This document shows positions 1 through 9,796 of a stretch of 64,000 nucleotides of DNA, one piece after another; the stretch's first letter is position 1; each line of letters starts with the position of its first letter. The stretch is taken from positions 62,001 to 126,000 of the forward strand of contig JACKKB010000003.1 of assembly GCA_020637635.1 (NCBI GenBank). Direction: 5' to 3'. Position numbers and translations under genes: made by a program. Origin of the DNA: Albidovulum sp. GTDB lineage: Bacteria; Pseudomonadota; Alphaproteobacteria; Rhodobacterales; Rhodobacteraceae. The notes beneath the pieces were generated by a model. That model saw nothing but the letters and a program-made list of their open reading frames with translations. It was not told where the DNA came from and made no database searches.

Positions 1-225
1 GCGGCCCATGCGGTCGCCGACCGCCTTCTTCAGAACCGCCTCCCACTCTTCGGCACTGGCCTGACGCGAGGGGCCGACGGGCTTGGCGTTCTTGGCCACC
101 ACGATGTTGTAGCCGAGCCGGAAGTCGCCGAAATCCTTCGGCGGCTGGCTGAGATCGTTGCCGCCGCAGCCGGCAAGAAGCGCCACCGACACCAAGAGAC
201 CGAACACGCTGCGCAGCATCGCCAT
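1..225 (-). CDS. Putative lipoprotein, partial (C-terminus beyond left edge)
   Basis: A minus-strand reading frame starts at ATG 225-223 and stays open to the window edge, giving 75 residues. The N-terminus (MAMLRSVFGLLVSVALLAGC) is a lipoprotein signal peptide with a lipobox LLAGC, so the protein is expected to be lipidated and anchored facing the periplasm. The visible mature part has no domain I recognise. It is divergent from the cytochrome P450 gene, with about 118 bases between the two starts. The function is unknown and the gene is incomplete here. Confidence 0.7.
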   Translation of the reverse strand, partial: MAMLRSVFGLLVSVALLAGCGGNDLSQPPKDFGDFRLGYNIVVAKNAKPVGPSRQASAEEWEAVLKKAVGDRMGR

Positions 226-343
226 ACCCCCATTCGCCACCCCAGCCATAGCCGAGCACGGCGGCCGGAGCAATGTGCCGCCGCTCTGCCGCGCTGGCGA
301 AGCGGGCAAGAGGCGCTATAGTCCTCTGCGAAGGATCGACCAG

Positions 344-1717
344 ATGGACCAGCCGGCGACGCCCCGCGACCCGACCGCCCTGCCCGTGCGCGTGCCGCTC
401 GCCTCCCGGCCGCTCGGCGTGATGGAGACGCTCGGCACCGCGCGGCGCAACCTTCTGGAGCTCATCCCCGAGATCGCGACCCGTCAGCCGATGGTCTCGG
501 GCCGCACGGTGAAGCGCTGGCACATGGTGATGGACCCGGGCGCGAACCGCCGCATCCTCAAGGACGCGCTCGGGACCTACCCGAAATCCGACGTGACGAA
601 GCTGATCCTGCGGCCCGCAATCGGCGAAAGCCTGTTCGTCGCCGAGGGCGCTCACTGGCTTTGGCAGCGCCGCGCCGCCGCCCCGGCCTTTTCCCCGCGC
701 CACGTCGAGGCGCTGGCCCCGGTCATGACCGCCGCCGCCGAACGCGCGGCCCGCCGGATCGGACAGACCGCCGGGCGCCAGGCCAACCTCTTCGACGAGA
801 TGGTGACCGCCACCTTCGAGGTCATCGCCGATGTGACGCTTTCAGGCACACCGGCCTTCGACCGCGCCGAGGTCCATCGCGCGATCAACGCCTATATCGA
901 CACGACCGCCAAGGTCTCGCTTCTCGACATCATCGGCGCGCCCACCTGGGTGCCGCGGCTGTCGCGGCTTCGCGCCGGGCCTGTGCTGCGCACCATGCGC
1001 AGCATGGCGGACCGCGCCATCGCCGAGCGCCGCGGCACCGGCCCGTCGCTTCCGCCGGACCTGCTCGATCTGCTCCTGGAGGGCGCCGACCCAGAGACCG
1101 GGCGCCGCATGAGCACGGCGGAACTGCGCGACAATCTCCTGACCTTCATCGTGGCCGGCCACGAGACGACGGCGCTGACGCTGGCCTGGGCGCTCTACCT
1201 CTGCGCCTTCGATCCGTCGATCCAGATTCGCGCCCGTGCCGAGGCGAGCGCCGTGCTCGGCAACCGCGCGGCGCAGGTGACAGACCTTCCCGCCCTGTCG
1301 CTCTGCCGCCGCATCATCGACGAAACGCTGCGCCTCTATCCGCCCGCGGCCTTCCTGTCGCGCACCGCACGCGGGCCCGACAGGCTCTGCGGGCGCGAGA
1401 TCCGGCGCGGCGATACGGTGATGCTGCCGATCTACGCGCTCCACCGCAACCACCTGCTCTGGCCCGATCCCGACCGCTTCGATCCCGACCGCTTCCTCGA
1501 TCCCGACCGCATCGACCGTTTCGCCTACCTGCCCTTTGGCGGCGGACCGCGCATCTGCATCGGCGCCTCCTTCGCCCTGCAGGAGGCGACGATCATCCTC
1601 GCCACGCTTCTCGCGCGCTTCCGCTTCGAGCCCGTGGCGGGCCGCGACCCGGAGCCCGCGCTGATCCTGACCCTGCGCCCCGAGGGCGGTGTCTGGCTTT
1701 GCGCGACGCCGGCGTGA
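344..1717 (+). CDS. Cytochrome P450
   Basis: This 457-residue protein is a heme-thiolate monooxygenase of the soluble bacterial type. It has the C-helix WxxxR (about 105-109), the I-helix oxygen-activation motif AGHETT (271-276), the K-helix ExxR in ETLRLYPP (327-334) and the heme-binding loop FGGGPRICIG (398-407) with axial Cys405. The ATG at 344 follows AAGGA and avoids overlap with the divergent lipoprotein gene; the frame is open upstream, but a start there would run through the lipoprotein. No ferredoxin or reductase gene is adjacent, so the redox partner and substrate are not indicated by context. Confidence 0.93.
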   Translation: MDQPATPRDPTALPVRVPLASRPLGVMETLGTARRNLLELIPEIATRQPMVSGRTVKRWHMVMDPGANRRILKDALGTYPKSDVTKLILRPAIGESLFVAEGAHWLWQRRAAAPAFSPRHVEALAPVMTAAAERAARRIGQTAGRQANLFDEMVTATFEVIADVTLSGTPAFDRAEVHRAINAYIDTTAKVSLLDIIGAPTWVPRLSRLRAGPVLRTMRSMADRAIAERRGTGPSLPPDLLDLLLEGADPETGRRMSTAELRDNLLTFIVAGHETTALTLAWALYLCAFDPSIQIRARAEASAVLGNRAAQVTDLPALSLCRRIIDETLRLYPPAAFLSRTARGPDRLCGREIRRGDTVMLPIYALHRNHLLWPDPDRFDPDRFLDPDRIDRFAYLPFGGGPRICIGASFALQEATIILATLLARFRFEPVAGRDPEPALILTLRPEGGVWLCATPA

Positions 1718-1795
1718 GGCGACGGGCGGGATTTTCCCCTTTCCATCGAAGGTCGCCACGCTAGGCTTGCCCGACCTAACCAAGGGGGGTGTCAG

Positions 1796-2707
1796 ATGAG
1801 TCTCATGGGTACTTTGGCGAAAGTCGCGATCGGCGTCGTGGTTGCCAAGGGCGTGACCAGCATGGTGCAGAAGGCCGGCGGCAGGGGCACGACCTCGGCC
1901 GGCGGTGGCGGCGTCTTCGGCGGCGCGCATTCGCCCGGCAACTCGACGGCGGGCGGCGCCGGAGGCGGGCTCGACAATATTCTCGGCGATCTTCTCGGTG
2001 GCCGCACCGACCGCGCCGCGCAAACCGGCCAGGCCGGTGGCGGCAGCATGCCCGGCGGCACGGGCGGCGGCCTCGGCGATCTCATGAACGAGCTTGGCCG
2101 CTACGCCCCCGGCCAGTCCGGCGGCAACGTGGCCACGAGCCGCCCGTCGACTTCGGGCGGCGGGCTCGACGACCTCATCAAGGGGCTCGGCCAGGGTTCG
2201 GGCGGCGGCGGTCTCGGCGATCTCCTCGGTGGCCTGCTTGGCGGGCTTGCCGGCGGCGCATCGGGCGGCGCATCGGGGGGCGGCGGCTTCGGCGATCTTC
2301 TCAACCAGTCGCTCGGCAACCGCGGCGAACCCGATCTCGCGCCCAGCCGCGACCAGGAGGCGGTCGCCGGGCTCATGCTCAGGGCGATGATCCAGGCCGC
2401 CAAATCCGATGGCAAGATCGACGCCAGCGAACAACGCAAGCTGATCGACAACCTCGGCGAGGTCTCGGCCGAGGAGAAGAACTTTGTCGATGCCGAGATG
2501 CGGGCGCCGATCGATGTCCAGGGCCTTGCGCGGCAGGTCCCGCGCGGGCTTGAACCGCAGATCTATTCGATGTCGGTCATGGCGATCGACCTCGACAACC
2601 GGAACGAGGCGCAATACCTGCACCAGCTGGCCACCGCGCTCGGGTTCGACAAGGACACGGTGAACCGGATGCATGCCCGTCTCGGGGTCCCGGCTCTCTA
2701 CGCCTGA
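1796..2707 (+). CDS. TerB-like / DUF533 family protein with Gly-rich linker
   Basis: This 303-residue protein has three parts. A short N-terminal segment (about 1-25) is hydrophobic. A long low-complexity Gly/Ser-rich linker (about 28-175) contains several copies of GGGL(G/D)D(L/I). The C-terminal alpha-helical region (about 185-300) resembles the TerB/DUF533 fold (AGLMLRAMIQAAKSDGKIDA, then a helical bundle). TerB-like domains occur in tellurite-resistance and envelope-stress proteins, but the biochemical role is not established. The start is preceded by AAGGGGGGTG. The gene is monocistronic and a hairpin lies downstream before convergent serA. Confidence 0.8.
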   Translation: MSLMGTLAKVAIGVVVAKGVTSMVQKAGGRGTTSAGGGGVFGGAHSPGNSTAGGAGGGLDNILGDLLGGRTDRAAQTGQAGGGSMPGGTGGGLGDLMNELGRYAPGQSGGNVATSRPSTSGGGLDDLIKGLGQGSGGGGLGDLLGGLLGGLAGGASGGASGGGGFGDLLNQSLGNRGEPDLAPSRDQEAVAGLMLRAMIQAAKSDGKIDASEQRKLIDNLGEVSAEEKNFVDAEMRAPIDVQGLARQVPRGLEPQIYSMSVMAIDLDNRNEAQYLHQLATALGFDKDTVNRMHARLGVPALYA

Positions 2708-2734
2708 GACGCCTGTATCGCCGGTGACGAATGT

Positions 2735-2764
2735 AGGGCCGGTCCCCGCCGGGCCGGCCCTTTC
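2735..2764. terminator. Candidate terminator between TerB-like gene and serA
   Basis: An 8-bp inverted repeat, AGGGCCGG (2735-2742) and CCGGCCCT (2754-2761), is followed by TTT. It lies between two convergent stop codons, so it could serve the TerB-like gene and perhaps serA on the other strand. The T tract is short. Confidence 0.5.
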
Positions 2765-2766
2765 CC

Positions 2767-4362
2767 TCAGCCGATATCGAAGGCGAGCGGCTTCACCTGC
2801 CGGAAGAGCCCGGTCTTCATCAGCCTGTCGATCACCGGCTGCGGGATCGGATCGTCGACATAGAGAAGCGCGATTGCATCCTTGCCGCGCGATGACCGGC
2901 CAAGCGTGAAGTTCGCGATGTTGACACCGCTCTCGCCCATCGTCTGGCCGAGCGCGCCGATGATCCCCGGCACATCCTCGTTCGTCGTATAGAGCATATG
3001 CGCCCCGATCTCGGCGTCGATGTTGATGCCCTTGATCTGGATGAAGCGCGGCTTGCCGTCGGAAAAGACGGTGCCCGCGATGGACCGTTCGCGCCTGTCC
3101 GTCACCACGGTAAGCTTCATGTAGCCGTCGAAGACACCCGCCTTTTCCTGCTGCGTGGTCGAGATCTGGATCCCGCGTTCCTTGGCGATGATCGGCGCCG
3201 AGACCAAGTTCACGTCGGGGTTGGTCGCCTTCATGATCCCGGCAATGGCGGCACAGTTCAGCGCCTGCAGGTTCATCTTCGCGACCGAGCCGTCATAGAG
3301 GATGTTGATCGCCGTCACCGGCTCGTCGGTCATCTGGCCGGCAAAGGCGCCGAGATGCTGGGCGAGCTTCAGCCAGGGCCCCATGATGGCCGCTTCCTCG
3401 GCGGTGACCGACGGCATGTTGAGTGCGTTCTGCACCGCGCCGGTCAGAAGATAGTCCGCCATCTGCTCGGCGACCTGCAGCGCCACGTTTTCCTGCGCCT
3501 CGGTCGTGGAGGCGCCGAGATGCGGCGTGACGACGACATTCGGCAGATGGAAGAGCGGCGATGCGGTTGCGGGCTCGACCTCGAAGACATCGAAGGCCGC
3601 GCCGGCAACATGGCCCGACTTCAGCGCCTCGGCCAGCGCCGCTTCGTCGACCAGGCCGCCGCGCGCGCAGTTGATGATCCGCACGCCCTTCTTCGTCCTG
3701 GAGATGCTCTCCTTCGACAGGATGTTGCGGGTCTTGTCGGTCAGCGGCACATGCAGCGTGATGAAATCGGCCCGCGCCAGAAGTTCGTCGAGCTCGACCT
3801 TGCTCACGCCCATCTGCCTGGCACGCTCCTCGCTCAGGAACGGGTCGTAGGCCACGACCTTCATGTGCAGCCCGAGAGCCCGGTCGCAGACGATGCCGCC
3901 GATATTGCCCGCGCCGATGACGCCGAGCGTCTTGTTGAAGAGCTCGACCCCCATGAAGCGGTTCTTCTCCCACTTGCCGGCATGGGTGCTGTCCGATGCC
4001 TCGGGCAGTTGCCGGGCAACCGCGAACATCATTGCGATGGCATGTTCGGCCGTGGTGACCGAGTTGCCGAAGGGTGTGTTCATGACGATCACGCCCTTCT
4101 TCGAGGCCGCGGGAACATCGACATTGTCGACCCCGATGCCGGCGCGGCCGATGACCTTGAGCCTGGTCGCACGATCGAGCAGCTTTTCGGTGACTTTCGT
4201 GGCCGAGCGGATGGCAAGGCCGTCATACTGACCGATCACCTCCAGGAGCTTGTCCTTGTCCTTGCCAAGGTCGGGCAGGTAATCCACGTCCACGCCGCGG
4301 TCGCGAAAGATCTGCACGGCGGTTTCCGAAAGCTTGTCGGATACGAGAACTTTTGGTGCCAT
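2767..4362 (-). CDS. serA: D-3-phosphoglycerate dehydrogenase
   Basis: This 531-residue protein catalyses the first step of serine biosynthesis, NAD-dependent oxidation of 3-phosphoglycerate to 3-phosphohydroxypyruvate. It has the D-isomer dehydrogenase substrate domain, a Rossmann NAD site GVIGAGNIGG (147-156), the catalytic CARGGLVDE and HLGAST segments (Arg, Glu, His), an intervening ASB domain, and a C-terminal ACT domain with the typical ending DDPIPQPVIDRL. The length matches the long form of SerA. The frame is open upstream, but ATG 4362-4360 (MAPKVLVSDK) is the usual family start and follows AAGGAGCCTG. It lies 52 bases downstream of serC and is probably cotranscribed with it. Confidence 0.97.
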   Translation of the reverse strand: MAPKVLVSDKLSETAVQIFRDRGVDVDYLPDLGKDKDKLLEVIGQYDGLAIRSATKVTEKLLDRATRLKVIGRAGIGVDNVDVPAASKKGVIVMNTPFGNSVTTAEHAIAMMFAVARQLPEASDSTHAGKWEKNRFMGVELFNKTLGVIGAGNIGGIVCDRALGLHMKVVAYDPFLSEERARQMGVSKVELDELLARADFITLHVPLTDKTRNILSKESISRTKKGVRIINCARGGLVDEAALAEALKSGHVAGAAFDVFEVEPATASPLFHLPNVVVTPHLGASTTEAQENVALQVAEQMADYLLTGAVQNALNMPSVTAEEAAIMGPWLKLAQHLGAFAGQMTDEPVTAINILYDGSVAKMNLQALNCAAIAGIMKATNPDVNLVSAPIIAKERGIQISTTQQEKAGVFDGYMKLTVVTDRRERSIAGTVFSDGKPRFIQIKGINIDAEIGAHMLYTTNEDVPGIIGALGQTMGESGVNIANFTLGRSSRGKDAIALLYVDDPIPQPVIDRLMKTGLFRQVKPLAFDIG

Positions 4363-4414
4363 TTCAACAGGCTCCTTGATTTCCGGAAATTCGGGGAATT
4401 CTTGGGGCGGCCGT

Positions 4415-5569
<1,155 letters not shown>

Positions 5570-5570
5570 C

Positions 5571-5613
5571 GCTGGTATCCTTCCAGATATGCGCCCCTCG
5601 TTGGGGAGGGGTG
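5571..5613 (-). promoter_or_regulatory. Tandem-hairpin serC leader (candidate serC RNA motif)
   Basis: Read on the minus strand, the bases before serC form two adjacent hairpins. The upstream one pairs CCCCTC with GAGGGG (5611-5606 and 5599-5594) around a 6-base loop. The one next to the gene pairs CTGG with CCAG (5586-5583 and 5575-5572) around a 7-base loop AAGGATA, which is the Shine-Dalgarno sequence. A structured element called the serC RNA motif has been described upstream of serC operons in Alphaproteobacteria. Its position fits, but I cannot score this sequence against the model. Pairing would hide the ribosome-binding site. Confidence 0.55.
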
Positions 5614-5726
5614 TCCCGCCGCCGCAGATAGAGGGTCGCGCGCACTGGCACAAGCAGGAAAAGTGCTCTAGAGCGCCGCTTGGGCAACGGAAACCGACGC
5701 CCGACTCCACTATCGGAAACTTTGCC

Positions 5727-6605
5727 ATGCAGATCGCGACACTTCTTGCCAACCCGGCCCGCGCCAATCTCGACCGCACCGCCGTCGAGTCGCTGCGCGA
5801 TGCCTGGGGCGGCGGCGTGGCACGCTGGCTCGACCCCGGCATCGCGGCCGAGTTCGAGCTTGCCACGGTGCCGGAGAACCGCTGGGATGTCTGGGAAGGG
5901 TTGCAGACGCTCGGGCTCGACCTCGTGATCCAGCCGGCCGGGGGGCGGCGCAGGAAGATGCTGATCGCCGACATGGATTCCACCATGATCGGACAGGAAT
6001 GCATCGACGAACTGGCCGACATGGCCGGGGTCGGCCCCCGCGTCGCCGCGATCACTGCCCGGGCGATGAACGGCGAACTGGATTTCGAAGGCGCGCTCAT
6101 CGAACGGGTCGGCCTGCTGCGCGACCTGCCTGTAGAGGTGATCGGTCAGGTTCTTCGCGACCGCATCACCTATGCGCCCGGGGGCGCCACGCTCGTCGCC
6201 ACGATGAAGGCAAGCGGCGGCCACACGGCGCTTGTTTCGGGCGGGTTCACCGCCTTTACCGCCGCCGTCGCGGCGCATCTGGGCTTTGATGAACACCGTG
6301 CCAACACGCTGGTTGCCGCAGAGGGCCGGCTTACCGGCGAGGTTGCCCGCCCGATCCTCGGGCGCGAGGCCAAGATCGCGGCGCTGACGCAGATCAGTGC
6401 CCGCCTCGGCCTTGCGAATTCCGACGTGATCGCGGTCGGCGACGGGGCCAACGACCTTGGCATGTTGCACCTTGCCGGCGCCGGTGTCGCCCTGCACGCC
6501 AAGCCCTCGGTCGCCGCCCAGTGCGACATCCGCGTTAACCACGGCGACCTTACCGCACTGCTCTTCATCCAGGGATACGCGGCAGACGAGTTCGTCGCCG
6601 CCTAG
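5727..6605 (+). CDS. serB: Phosphoserine phosphatase
   Basis: This 292-residue HAD-superfamily phosphatase performs the last step of serine synthesis. Motif I is ADMDSTMIGQE with nucleophile Asp82 and Asp84; motif II is LVSGGFTAF; motifs III and IV are the Lys in GREAKIAAL and AVGDGANDLGML. The N-terminal 75 residues are the small regulatory-type extension typical of this family. ATG 5727 (MQIATLLANP) fits the family start. It is divergent from serC-serA, so the three serine-pathway genes are together. Its stop codon overlaps the stop of the convergent asparaginase gene by four bases. Confidence 0.95.
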   Translation: MQIATLLANPARANLDRTAVESLRDAWGGGVARWLDPGIAAEFELATVPENRWDVWEGLQTLGLDLVIQPAGGRRRKMLIADMDSTMIGQECIDELADMAGVGPRVAAITARAMNGELDFEGALIERVGLLRDLPVEVIGQVLRDRITYAPGGATLVATMKASGGHTALVSGGFTAFTAAVAAHLGFDEHRANTLVAAEGRLTGEVARPILGREAKIAALTQISARLGLANSDVIAVGDGANDLGMLHLAGAGVALHAKPSVAAQCDIRVNHGDLTALLFIQGYAADEFVAA

Positions 6606-7600
6606 GCGCCGGCGAAGCCCGGGGAAAGCCGCAACTCGCCCACCGAAAGGCCGCGACGGTTGCGGATCGGGTCGCTCAGATAGCGCCCCACCACAGGATG
6701 TCCTGCATCGAGCGCGCCCATCCGCACCAGAAGCGCCGTAATCGCAGCCTCGGAGGCCCGGGTGCCGCCATCGAGGATCTTGAGCGCGATGCCGCGCTTC
6801 GCATCCGGCAGGATCGCGACGAAAACCGCCTCGGCCCCGGTCTTGACCGCGACCTTCCCGCCCATCGCGCGCATGAGGTTGGTGCAGGCCCGCCCCTCGC
6901 CGGCGACGAGCTCGGGATGAGCCACCATTGCCTCGCGCAGGCGGACCATTGCGTCGTCGCGCGCACCGCCTTCCGCCCCGGCCGCCGCGAACCGCGCCAT
7001 CGCCCGCGCGAGCCCATGCAGCGAGGTGGCGAAATTGGGCGCCGAACAGCCGTCGATCCCGAAACCGGGCGAGGCTTCGCCGGTCACCTCCTCGAAGGCC
7101 GCGCGCACGGCACGCTGCACCGGGTGGTCGGGCTCGACATATTCCGGTCCCGCCCCGAGATGCTGCCCGAGCGTGAGAAACCCCGCGTGTTTGCCCGAGC
7201 AGTTGTTGTGCACCTGACAGGGCGTGTCCTCGGAACACATCAGCTCCTTGCGTGCCTCGGGATCGTCCGGCATCTGCGGACCGCAGCGCAGATCGTCTTC
7301 GCCGAGCCCGAGCGAGCCCAGCCAGCGCGTCACGCCGCGTGTATGGATGTGGGCGCCGTTGTGACTGGCGCAGGCCAGCGCAAGCTCGCGCGTGCCGAGC
7401 CCGGCGGCATCGGCGGCACCGCTTTCCAGAAGCGGCAACGCCTGCAGCATCTTGCAGGACGACCGCGGGAAGATCACGGCCTCCGGATCGCCCCAGGCCT
7501 CGACCACCGCGCCCTGCGCATCGACGACCACGGCATGACCGGCATGGACGCTCTCGAGCATCCCGCCACGCCAGAGTTCGATCATCGGCACTGCAGTCAT
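6602..7600 (-). CDS. L-asparaginase II family protein (Rhizobium AnsA type)
   Basis: This 332-residue protein belongs to the asparaginase family typified by Rhizobium etli asparaginase, which is unrelated to E. coli AnsA/AnsB. Characteristic segments are FPRSSCKMLQALPL, ACASHNGAHIHT, NNCSGKHAGFL, GIDGCSAPNFA and LDGGTRASEAA, including the conserved Ser/Lys and Cys positions of the family. It should hydrolyse L-asparagine to aspartate and ammonia in the cytoplasm; there is no signal peptide. The start at ATG 7600 gives MTAVPMIELWRGG, the usual N-terminus. It appears to be transcribed alone. Confidence 0.88.
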   Translation of the reverse strand: MTAVPMIELWRGGMLESVHAGHAVVVDAQGAVVEAWGDPEAVIFPRSSCKMLQALPLLESGAADAAGLGTRELALACASHNGAHIHTRGVTRWLGSLGLGEDDLRCGPQMPDDPEARKELMCSEDTPCQVHNNCSGKHAGFLTLGQHLGAGPEYVEPDHPVQRAVRAAFEEVTGEASPGFGIDGCSAPNFATSLHGLARAMARFAAAGAEGGARDDAMVRLREAMVAHPELVAGEGRACTNLMRAMGGKVAVKTGAEAVFVAILPDAKRGIALKILDGGTRASEAAITALLVRMGALDAGHPVVGRYLSDPIRNRRGLSVGELRLSPGFAGA

Positions 7601-7765
7601 GGTCCTCACCTTTGCGCGAAAAATGGCCTCCGGGGCTTTTCGGCCCTGTCGGATTTGCGTTAAGAGGTGCATATCGAGTTTACGGACTTCCCGCACGAGA
7701 AAACTGCCGCGCAAAGCGGCGCTGCGCGGGACGGTCGAGGCAGTGACGGCTGGAGGCTGCAACAG

Positions 7766-8293
7766 ATGACTTTTCCGATCTTGCGTGCAACGGGCGCTGC
7801 CCTTCTCGTGGCCGGCATGACGACAGGCGCTCTGGCGCAGGTGTCGACCAACCGGGTCGCCGCAAACACCGACTGGAGCGTCTTCGTCGAGGACAGCCCC
7901 AAGGAATGCTGGGGCGTCTCGGCGCCCAAGGAGACGGTCAACACAAAGGACGGCAAGGCGGTTTCGGTCCGGCGCGGCGACATCCTGCTTTTCGTGAGCT
8001 TCCGCGGCGGCAAGACCACCGGCGAGGTGTCCTTCACCGGCGGCTATCCCTTTGCCGGCGGCTCGACCGTCGCGATGGAAGTCGGCAGCACCAAGTTCGA
8101 CCTCTTCACCGACGGCGAATGGGCCTGGTCGGGCTCGCCCGAGGATGACGCCAAGATCGTCGCGGCGCTGCGCGGCGGCAGCGCCGCGACGCTGACGGCC
8201 CGTTCGGCGCGCGGCACCCAGACCAAGGACACGTTCTCGCTTCTTGGCATCACCGCCGCGCTCGACGAGGCGGCCAAGCGCTGCGCGAACTGA
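7766..8293 (+). CDS. Invasion-associated locus B (IalB)-like exported protein
   Basis: This 175-residue protein has a Sec signal peptide (MTFPILRATGAALLVAGMTT, cleavage near GALA-QV). The mature part carries the IalB pattern: a W near the N-terminus (TDWSVFVE), CWGVSAPKE, a beta-rich core and a terminal Cys in AAKRCAN. IalB-family proteins are common in Alphaproteobacteria; the name derives from Bartonella, but the function in free-living species is unknown and pathogenicity is not implied. ATG 7766 follows TGGAGGCTGC. An in-frame start about 100 bases upstream would put non-signal sequence ahead of the signal peptide and is less likely. Confidence 0.8.
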   Translation: MTFPILRATGAALLVAGMTTGALAQVSTNRVAANTDWSVFVEDSPKECWGVSAPKETVNTKDGKAVSVRRGDILLFVSFRGGKTTGEVSFTGGYPFAGGSTVAMEVGSTKFDLFTDGEWAWSGSPEDDAKIVAALRGGSAATLTARSARGTQTKDTFSLLGITAALDEAAKRCAN

Positions 8294-8389
8294 CCCCTCG
8301 CGCGATCCCCCCACACCTCACGCGGCCCTGAGCGGATTGTGATCCCGAAGAGGGATGGCAAGACCTGCCGCCTCCTCTAGATTGAACGC

Positions 8390-9001
8390 ATGAAACCGAC
8401 ACGCCTTCTCCTGGCCTCGATCCTGATGCTGGCTTGTGCCGGCCCGGCCCTGGCCGCGAAGCTGCCGCTTTCGGCCATCTCGGACTATTTCAACGCCATG
8501 ACCACGGCCGAGGCGGATTTCCAGCAGATCAATGCCGACGGCTCGACCTCGAGCGGCCATATCTACATCCGCCGCCCCGGCCGGATGAGGTTCGAATACG
8601 CGCCGCCCGACCGCACGCTGGTTCTGGCATCGGGTGGTCAGGTCGCCGTCTTCGATGGCAAGTCGAACCAGCCGCCGGAACAATATCCGCTGAAGAGGAC
8701 GCCGCTGAACCTCATCCTCGCCGACCGGGTCGACCTGACGCGCGCGAAGATGGTCGTGGGCCATGACGAAGAGGGCGACCTGACCATGGTGACGGCGCAA
8801 GATCCCGAACACCCGGAACTCGGCACCATCAGGCTTGGCTTCTCGGCGGCGCCGGTCACGCTCCGCCAGTGGACCGTGACCGACGACGCGGGCGGCCAGA
8901 CAACCGTCATCCTCGGCCCTCTCGTGGTGGGCCAAAGCTACGCAACGTCGCTTTTCTCGATCCAGGACGAGATCCGGTCCGGTCAGAGGCCGGGCAAGTA
9001 G
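8390..9001 (+). CDS. lolA: Outer-membrane lipoprotein carrier protein
   Basis: This 203-residue protein is the periplasmic chaperone that takes lipoproteins from the LolCDE transporter to the outer membrane. It has a signal peptide (MKPTRLLLASILMLACAGPA, cleavage at ALA-AK), then the LolA fold, with ISDYFNAMTTAEADFQQ and the hallmark RRPGRMRFEYAPPD. The conserved Arg before MRFEY is present. It converges with the SLT-type lipoprotein gene, with only three bases between stops. In many relatives lolA follows ftsK; here it does not. Confidence 0.9.
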   Translation: MKPTRLLLASILMLACAGPALAAKLPLSAISDYFNAMTTAEADFQQINADGSTSSGHIYIRRPGRMRFEYAPPDRTLVLASGGQVAVFDGKSNQPPEQYPLKRTPLNLILADRVDLTRAKMVVGHDEEGDLTMVTAQDPEHPELGTIRLGFSAAPVTLRQWTVTDDAGGQTTVILGPLVVGQSYATSLFSIQDEIRSGQRPGK

Positions 9002-9004
9002 CTC

Positions 9005-9583
9005 TCAGATCTTGCCGCAGGAGATCAGCTGCAGCTGATACATGTCGGCGCGGTGCGCCACCTCGTTTGCCACCCGCATCAGCCAGGCCTTCTCGTTGTG
9101 GCTGCCGCGCGCATAGCCTGCATGGCCTTCATGATAGGCGAGATACTGCTTCTCGGCGTCCCATTTCGAGATGCCGAGCTTGCGTTCGGTCTGGTCCATG
9201 TACCAGCCGAGGAAATCCGCGGCATCGTCCATCTTGTTGCGCCGCGCGGCAAAGCGGCCGGTGGAGGCGACATAGTCGTCCCAGGTGCCATCGAGCGCTT
9301 GCGAATAGCCGTAGGCAGAACTTTGCCGCCCCGTCGGAATGAACCCGAACGCGTAGCGCCGCGGCGTGCGCGCATTGCCGATGAATTTCGATTCCTGGTA
9401 GATCGTCGCCATCTGCACCGGCACCGGAACGCCCCATTTGCGTTCCGTCTCCTGCATCGCCGCCAGATAGCGCGGACGCTGGTCGACAATCGCGCAGGCA
9501 TTGTCGAGGTTTTCGGGCGCCGAGCCGGTGCCGCCGCAGGACACCAGAAGCAAAAGGATACCCAGCCTGAGAAGCCTGCTCAT
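9005..9583 (-). CDS. SLT-like (lytic transglycosylase-type) lipoprotein
   Basis: This 192-residue protein has a lipoprotein signal (MSRLLRLGILLLLVSC, lipid Cys at about 16). The mature part has the Slt/lysozyme-like pattern: MATIYQESKFIGNART with a Glu at the expected catalytic place, AYGYSQALDGTWDDY, and LAYHEGHAGYARG. It is likely a membrane-anchored peptidoglycan lytic transglycosylase or a relative of one. The region between this gene and hspQ (9584-9796) has no gene I can support. Confidence 0.8.
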   Translation of the reverse strand: MSRLLRLGILLLLVSCGGTGSAPENLDNACAIVDQRPRYLAAMQETERKWGVPVPVQMATIYQESKFIGNARTPRRYAFGFIPTGRQSSAYGYSQALDGTWDDYVASTGRFAARRNKMDDAADFLGWYMDQTERKLGISKWDAEKQYLAYHEGHAGYARGSHNEKAWLMRVANEVAHRADMYQLQLISCGKI

Positions 9584-9796
9584 ACCGCCTCACTCGCTCG
9601 TTCGTGTTTTTCCTGTCATTCTACGCAAAAACGCCCGGGGGTGAAATCACAAACCTGACGGGGCGGGGGCTGCGGGCCACGGGGAGGCGCTGCGGACTGT
9701 GGTGCAGGGTTCTACACACTGTTTCTGTCAAACCCGCGCTGCGCGATAGACATCTGTCATCGCAACGGGATACACAGGCACAGGGGTGCTGGGTTG

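Noticed and set aside
158..343. Upstream extension of the P450 frame
   Set aside because: It would overlap the divergent lipoprotein signal peptide and adds no P450 sequence; ATG 344 has a ribosome-binding site.
842..2674. Long minus-strand open frame opposite the P450 and TerB-like genes
   Set aside because: It is the antisense of two well-supported genes; its composition is Arg/Ala/His-rich and matches no family.
9584..9796. Heat-shock (RpoH) promoter before hspQ
   Set aside because: No pair of -35 and -10 elements at proper spacing could be assigned by eye.
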